Below are positions 5,447 to 8,855 of a stretch of 8,855 nt of DNA, in pieces. Position 1 is the first letter of the stretch. Each line of letters begins with the position of its first letter. The DNA is from a bacterium (GTDB lineage: Bacteria; Planctomycetota; Planctomycetia; Pirellulales; Pirellulaceae): positions 1 through 8,855 of the forward strand of contig JAUIHJ010000322.1 of the NCBI GenBank assembly GCA_030432015.1, read 5' to 3'. The notes under the pieces were generated by a model. The model was not told the DNA's origin. It saw nothing but the letters and a program-made list of their open reading frames with translations, and ran no database searches. A program made the position numbers and the translations under genes.

Positions 5447-6700
5447 ATGAATCTCCAGCAGGCTGGCATCCCCGGCGAGTTCCACGAAACGGTCGAAATC
5501 CAAGGCCATATCATGGATAGCCTGATCCTCCCCAAAATCCTGGATTGCATCACCAGTGGAGGGGGCAGCTTTCGAATTGTCCAGGTTAACATCGGCCAGA
5601 CCCGTAAGGACCCCAGCTACGCCTCCATCGAGGTTTCCGCCGCCAGCCAGGAAACGCTCGACAGGATCCTGGCCACGATTGGCGACCACGGTGCCGCCTC
5701 GGTCGCGGGCCACGATTGTCACGTCGTCCTGGCCGACTGTGACGGCGCGTTTCCGGAAGGTTTTTACAGCACCACCAATCAGCGGACCGAGGTGCGATTG
5801 AATGGTCACTGGATCGAGGTTGACCGGCAGGAGATGGATTGCGGCGTGGCGGTTGACGTGCCGCAGGGGATAGCGACATGCGTGCCGATGAGCGACGTTC
5901 GCAGCGGGCAGTCGTTCGTCGTCGGTCACGCGGGAGTTCGCGTGCATCCCGCGGGGCGGCATGCACAAGCGCGCGGTTTCGAGTTTATGAACAGCCAGGT
6001 TTCCACAGAAAAGCCAAAGGGCATCGCCACGGCCCAGGTCGCTCGGGAACTGGCCCGCTGCCATCGCAGTCAGCAAGAGATTCTGGTGGTCGCAGGCCCG
6101 GCGGTGGTTCACACCGGCAGTGGCGAACATCTTTGCAAACTGATCCGTGGAGGGTACGTGCAGCATCTCTTTGTGGGCAACGCCTTAGCGACGCACGATA
6201 TCGAACAGGCGCTGTTCGGCACCAGTTTGGGCGTCAAGCTGGAGAGTGGCAACATTGTGGAAGCCGGCCACGAGCATCATCTTCGCGCGATCAATCGGAT
6301 TCGACGACTCGGTGGCATTCGACGGGCAATTGCCCAAGGAGAATTGACCCGGGGGATCATGTACGACTGCGTGCAACACAACGTCGATTTCCTGCTGGCG
6401 GGCAGCATTCGTGACGACGGCCCGTTGCCGGAGGTGATCACCGACGCACTTGAGGCGCAACGCGAGATGCGGCGGCGGATCCAGAATGTCTCATTCTGTT
6501 TAATGATCGCCACAACACTTCATTCGATCGCTGTCGGCAACCTGCTCCCGGCGTCCGTCGGCGTCGTCTGCGTCGATATTAATCCCTCGACTGTGATCAA
6601 GCTGAGCGATCGCGGGTCTTTTCAAACCGTCGGTTTGGTGACCGATGTCGAACCATTACTGCGGGGGCTGGTGGCCGATCTGCAAGAGACGATTGGGTGA
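5447..6700 (+). CDS. TIGR00300-family protein, LOR/SDH domain, probable ornithine cyclodeaminase
   Basis: The product has 417 residues and matches the family whose members are the archaeal-type ornithine cyclodeaminases and the C-terminal half of cyanobacterial AgrE/ArgZ, which convert ornithine to proline and ammonia using bound NAD. Visible blocks are GHIMDSLILPKILD (20-33) and FYSTTNQRTEVRLNG with MDCGVAV (106-136) in the N-terminal LOR/SDH region, then GPAVVHTG (217-224), GNALATHDIEQALFGTSLG (244-262), GSIRDDGPLP (319-328) and VDINPSTVIKLSDRG (376-390), the latter probably near the nucleotide site. It is not the mu-crystallin type of cyclodeaminase. ATG 5447 has AAGGAG six bases upstream. 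The next gene begins 15 bases after its stop and encodes the enzyme that would supply ornithine, which strongly supports the function. The enzymatic assignment itself is by family and context. Confidence 0.88.
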   Translation: MNLQQAGIPGEFHETVEIQGHIMDSLILPKILDCITSGGGSFRIVQVNIGQTRKDPSYASIEVSAASQETLDRILATIGDHGAASVAGHDCHVVLADCDGAFPEGFYSTTNQRTEVRLNGHWIEVDRQEMDCGVAVDVPQGIATCVPMSDVRSGQSFVVGHAGVRVHPAGRHAQARGFEFMNSQVSTEKPKGIATAQVARELARCHRSQQEILVVAGPAVVHTGSGEHLCKLIRGGYVQHLFVGNALATHDIEQALFGTSLGVKLESGNIVEAGHEHHLRAINRIRRLGGIRRAIAQGELTRGIMYDCVQHNVDFLLAGSIRDDGPLPEVITDALEAQREMRRRIQNVSFCLMIATTLHSIAVGNLLPASVGVVCVDINPSTVIKLSDRGSFQTVGLVTDVEPLLRGLVADLQETIG

Positions 6701-6715
6701 ACCCAGGGGAAACAT

Positions 6716-7585
6716 ATGAACGGTCAACCACACCTGCTGATGTGTCCGCCGCAATACTACGGCATCGAATACGAAATCAATCCTTGGATGAGCCGCGCCC
6801 GCCAGGTTGACCATGATCTGGCCAAACAGCAGTGGGAATCACTGCACCGCATCGTGACCGAACGTGGCGCCCGGGTCTCGTTGCAATCTCCGGTTCAGGG
6901 GCTCCCGGACATGGTCTTCACGGCTAACGCCGGTCTGGTCTATGGTGACATGGTGGTGCTCTCCCGTTTTCGTCACCCGCAACGGCAGGGTGAGCATGCC
7001 GAGAATTCACGGTGGTTCGCGCAGCACGGCTTCACGGTTTTTGACCTGGCTCCGGAAATGTACTTTGAAGGGGCCGGCGACGCGTTGTTTTGCGGGGAAA
7101 CACTGTTCGCGGGCTACCGCTCGCGGAGCGATATGACGAGCCACCAGAAAGTGGCGGAGTTGGTGGGTCAAAGCGTCCTGGCGATGGAACTTGTCGACCC
7201 GTCTTTCTATCACCTGGATACCTGTTTCTGCCCCTTGGCACCGGGCGTTGCCGCGTATTATCCAGGGGCGTTTGACCACTACGGTCAGCAAGTCCTGAAG
7301 GCTGGCATCGAAACGCTTATCGAAGTCTCCCGCGACGAAGCGCAGGCGTTCGCTTGCAATGCAGTGGTTGTCGGTCAAGTCGTGGTAACCAACGTAGGTT
7401 GCCCGCGTTTTCACCACACGTTACGCGACCACGGCTTCATCCCGATTGCCACTCCCCTGGGCGAATTTGTCAAAGCCGGAGGGAGTGCGAAGTGCCTGAC
7501 GCTACGACTCGATGGCGAAGAGGCCGCCGCGTGGAGAATGGATCCTCAACTCAAGGTAGTAACGACCAAGCCACCTCGCTCGTAG
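6716..7585 (+). CDS. argZ: Arginine dihydrolase, ArgZ/AgrE N-terminal type (guanidine-modifying superfamily)
   Basis: The product has 289 residues and covers the whole N-terminal catalytic domain of cyanobacterial ArgZ/AgrE, which hydrolyses arginine to ornithine, CO2 and two ammonia in one enzyme. Diagnostic blocks are MCPPQYYGIEYEINPWM (9-25), DMVFTANAGL (65-74), FEGAGDALF (117-125), FYHLDTCFCPL (164-174) and KAGGSAKCLTLR (253-264). The likely catalytic residues are N71 in FTANAG, H166 and the nucleophile C260. Asn in this position, where arginine deiminases and DDAH have Asp, is the feature tied to dihydrolase rather than deiminase chemistry in ArgZ, as I recall the published work. The upstream leader GGGGA and the 15-base gap indicate co-translation with the cyclodeaminase-type gene. 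It lacks the C-terminal ornithine cyclodeaminase domain of the fusion, which is the separate gene before it. A plain dimethylargininase or deiminase is a less likely alternative. Confidence 0.9.
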   Translation: MNGQPHLLMCPPQYYGIEYEINPWMSRARQVDHDLAKQQWESLHRIVTERGARVSLQSPVQGLPDMVFTANAGLVYGDMVVLSRFRHPQRQGEHAENSRWFAQHGFTVFDLAPEMYFEGAGDALFCGETLFAGYRSRSDMTSHQKVAELVGQSVLAMELVDPSFYHLDTCFCPLAPGVAAYYPGAFDHYGQQVLKAGIETLIEVSRDEAQAFACNAVVVGQVVVTNVGCPRFHHTLRDHGFIPIATPLGEFVKAGGSAKCLTLRLDGEEAAAWRMDPQLKVVTTKPPRS

Positions 7586-7591
7586 CGCTAC
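7582..7591. repeat. 10-base palindrome at the convergent gene junction
   Basis: GTAGCGCTAC is self-complementary and contains the TAG stop of the arginine dihydrolase gene. The facing gene on the minus strand ends only six bases further on, at 7597. No T-run flanks it, so a role as a bidirectional terminator is only possible; the 11-base gap leaves little room for any other. Confidence 0.35.
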
Positions 7592-7596
7592 TCCGC

Positions 7597-8855
7597 TTAG
7601 CGACGGTTCACGCGGAAGGAACCATTGTCAGCCACGTTCAACAAGGGGCGGAAGTAATCGCCACCGAACGCGGAACGGCAGCCGGGATACCAGACGAGCG
7701 ACATGGCCAGGTTCCAGGATTCCTCCTCATGGGCTCCACCGGGAGCACCGGTGGTCGGCTGATCGGGAACCAGATAGCTGGCTCCCAATTCCAACGCCAG
7801 GCTGTCGCTGAGTGGTAGTCGCATATCGGCACCAATGATGCCGTCATTGTCGCACGACCAACCGGCAAAGATGTGGGCGTCCGCCCCCTCGACGATGCCA
7901 GGACGATGTCGGTAAAAGAACGCGTATTGGTTGGTGGCTTCCCAGATTTCAGTCAACGGTCCACCACCGCTGAACGTCGAAACTTGCTGATCTTCATCCG
8001 CTGCGGTCGAGAACATGAAGCCCAACTCGTGAGTGCAGGGAAAGACCCAACTCGCCTCGCCGCGTAATTGGGAGATCTGCACATCTGCGTACCAGTTGTC
8101 CGCCAGATAGTCGACGGCGATCCCGCCTTGCATGCCCCAGTCAACGCGCCGAAAGAGTCCTAGCGTCATGAAGGTCTGCGTCCGTGTCGAGTCCGTGAAC
8201 AAGCTGTTCCCCGCGCCATCCGCTGGAAAGCCCGCACCGGAGAGGTTGTCCTGCGTGGCACGCAAACCAAACTGCACGCCGATGCATTCATTCGAGCAAG
8301 GGAGGGCCATCCCAATGTTGAAGCCTTCGTGAAAACCAAAGCTCCCGGTGCCACCGCGATTGGCGGGCCCGGAAAACCCCTGCGTGCCTGCAAAGAACTC
8401 AACGTTGTCCAGCGAAAGGGGAATGCAGGGCAGGCAGCATTGTAGGCAGCCGCCGCCATTGCAGGTGCCGCAGTCACCGCTACCACCCTTCTGTACCATG
8501 CCACCCTTTTGAAAGATGCCATCTTTCTGAAAGACCCCTTCGGGAACGATGAATCCGTCATCTTGGACGTGCATGCCGCCGCCAGCCGCGTGGCTAACCG
8601 GATGTGCATGGTCTGCATGACCGTGAGCGGCGACGCTGGCTGTCCGCGTGCTGGTCGCCGCGGTACGAGTCGTCTGGTAAGCCACCTGCCGCACCTGGGA
8701 ATCTCCTGTCGTCGCAGGGACGGGATTGCCCGCCTTGGCCGGAGCGGATTTCGCGACGGCTTGGATGGGCGGGTTTTCGGCTGGAGCCATGTTCGCTGCG
8801 GAGACCGCGGTGCCGTCCGCCGCCGGCGCTGCTGTCGCCGGCGGTTCGCTTGCGG
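7597..8855 (-). CDS. DUF6666-like planctomycete outer-membrane beta-barrel protein (5' partial)
   Basis: The frame ends at TAA 7597-7599 and stays open through the right edge, past the ATG at 8790. The 21 extra codons (from 8853) are Ala/Pro-rich like the following residues, so the start and a signal peptide probably lie outside. Numbering from the 8790 ATG, a low-complexity N-terminal region contains a His-rich segment (56-74), an imperfect QK-G repeat (86-103) and a Cys cluster CGTCNGGGCLQCCLPC (107-122). From about 126 comes the barrel-like part: LDNVEFFAGTQGFSGPANRGG, GFHEGFNIGMALPC, GLFRRVDWGMQGGIAVDY, WVFPCTHELGFMFS, NQYAFFYRH, ESWNLAMSLVWYPG and the ending NVADNGSFRVNRR. Alternating aromatic strands suit an outer-membrane barrel. 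I recall this pattern from planctomycete proteins labelled DUF6666; the function is unknown. Confidence 0.85.
   Translation of the reverse strand, partial: ASEPPATAAPAADGTAVSAANMAPAENPPIQAVAKSAPAKAGNPVPATTGDSQVRQVAYQTTRTAATSTRTASVAAHGHADHAHPVSHAAGGGMHVQDDGFIVPEGVFQKDGIFQKGGMVQKGGSGDCGTCNGGGCLQCCLPCIPLSLDNVEFFAGTQGFSGPANRGGTGSFGFHEGFNIGMALPCSNECIGVQFGLRATQDNLSGAGFPADGAGNSLFTDSTRTQTFMTLGLFRRVDWGMQGGIAVDYLADNWYADVQISQLRGEASWVFPCTHELGFMFSTAADEDQQVSTFSGGGPLTEIWEATNQYAFFYRHRPGIVEGADAHIFAGWSCDNDGIIGADMRLPLSDSLALELGASYLVPDQPTTGAPGGAHEEESWNLAMSLVWYPGCRSAFGGDYFRPLLNVADNGSFRVNRR

Noticed and set aside
8788..8790. ATG 8790 as the true start of the barrel protein
   Set aside because: The frame remains open to the window edge with the same Ala/Pro-rich composition, and an exported barrel should have a signal peptide, which is absent after 8790.
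1..8855. tRNA, rRNA, CRISPR array, insertion sequence or phage element
   Set aside because: Reading both strands I found no cloverleaf, no regularly spaced repeats, no transposase or integrase motif and no flanking terminal repeats.

Overview
The window is GC-rich bacterial DNA that reads as a planctomycete chromosome fragment. The signs are a beta-barrel protein of the planctomycete DUF6666 type, a disordered Arg-rich protein with planctomycete-style Trp motifs, EF-hand tails on a secreted redox protein, widely spaced genes in mixed orientation and little operon packing. The phylum is an inference from protein style; no rRNA or marker gene is present.

Layout, left to right: (1) A secreted deiodinase-like/redoxin protein, cut by the left edge, runs on the + strand to 1678. 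Its frame holds one in-frame TGA (200-202) exactly at the catalytic position of the deiodinase motif, followed by a small hairpin at 220-238 of the kind expected for a bacterial SECIS. I read it as a selenoprotein, with a DsbD-N-like domain and four EF-hand loops after the redox domain. (2) 1679-1943 has no firm gene, only a weak minus-strand small ORF. (3) An O6-methylguanine-DNA methyltransferase (ogt-type) lies on the minus strand, 1944-2456. (4) A conserved-looking protein of unknown function lies on the + strand, 2764-3507. It is driven by a near-consensus sigma-70-type promoter and has a structured leader that contains a possible 18-codon upstream ORF ending on the ribosome binding site. 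(5) A 468-residue disordered, Arg/Asp/Pro-rich protein lies on the minus strand, 3738-5144, with its own recognisable promoter. (6) A two-gene + strand operon, 5447-7585, encodes a TIGR00300 (LOR/SDH, ornithine cyclodeaminase-type) protein and an ArgZ-type arginine dihydrolase. (7) A DUF6666-like outer-membrane barrel protein lies on the minus strand from 7597 and is open through the right edge.

How genes work together: the only clear metabolic unit is the arginine pair. In cyanobacteria the same two domains are fused in AgrE/ArgZ, which turns arginine into ornithine plus ammonia and CO2 and then into proline. Here they are separate genes in reversed order, 15 bases apart. The other genes look like independent transcription units.

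Most interesting: the in-frame UGA/selenocysteine reading of the first gene, which a standard gene caller would break into a 65-codon fragment plus a false 482-residue protein that lacks its catalytic residue.
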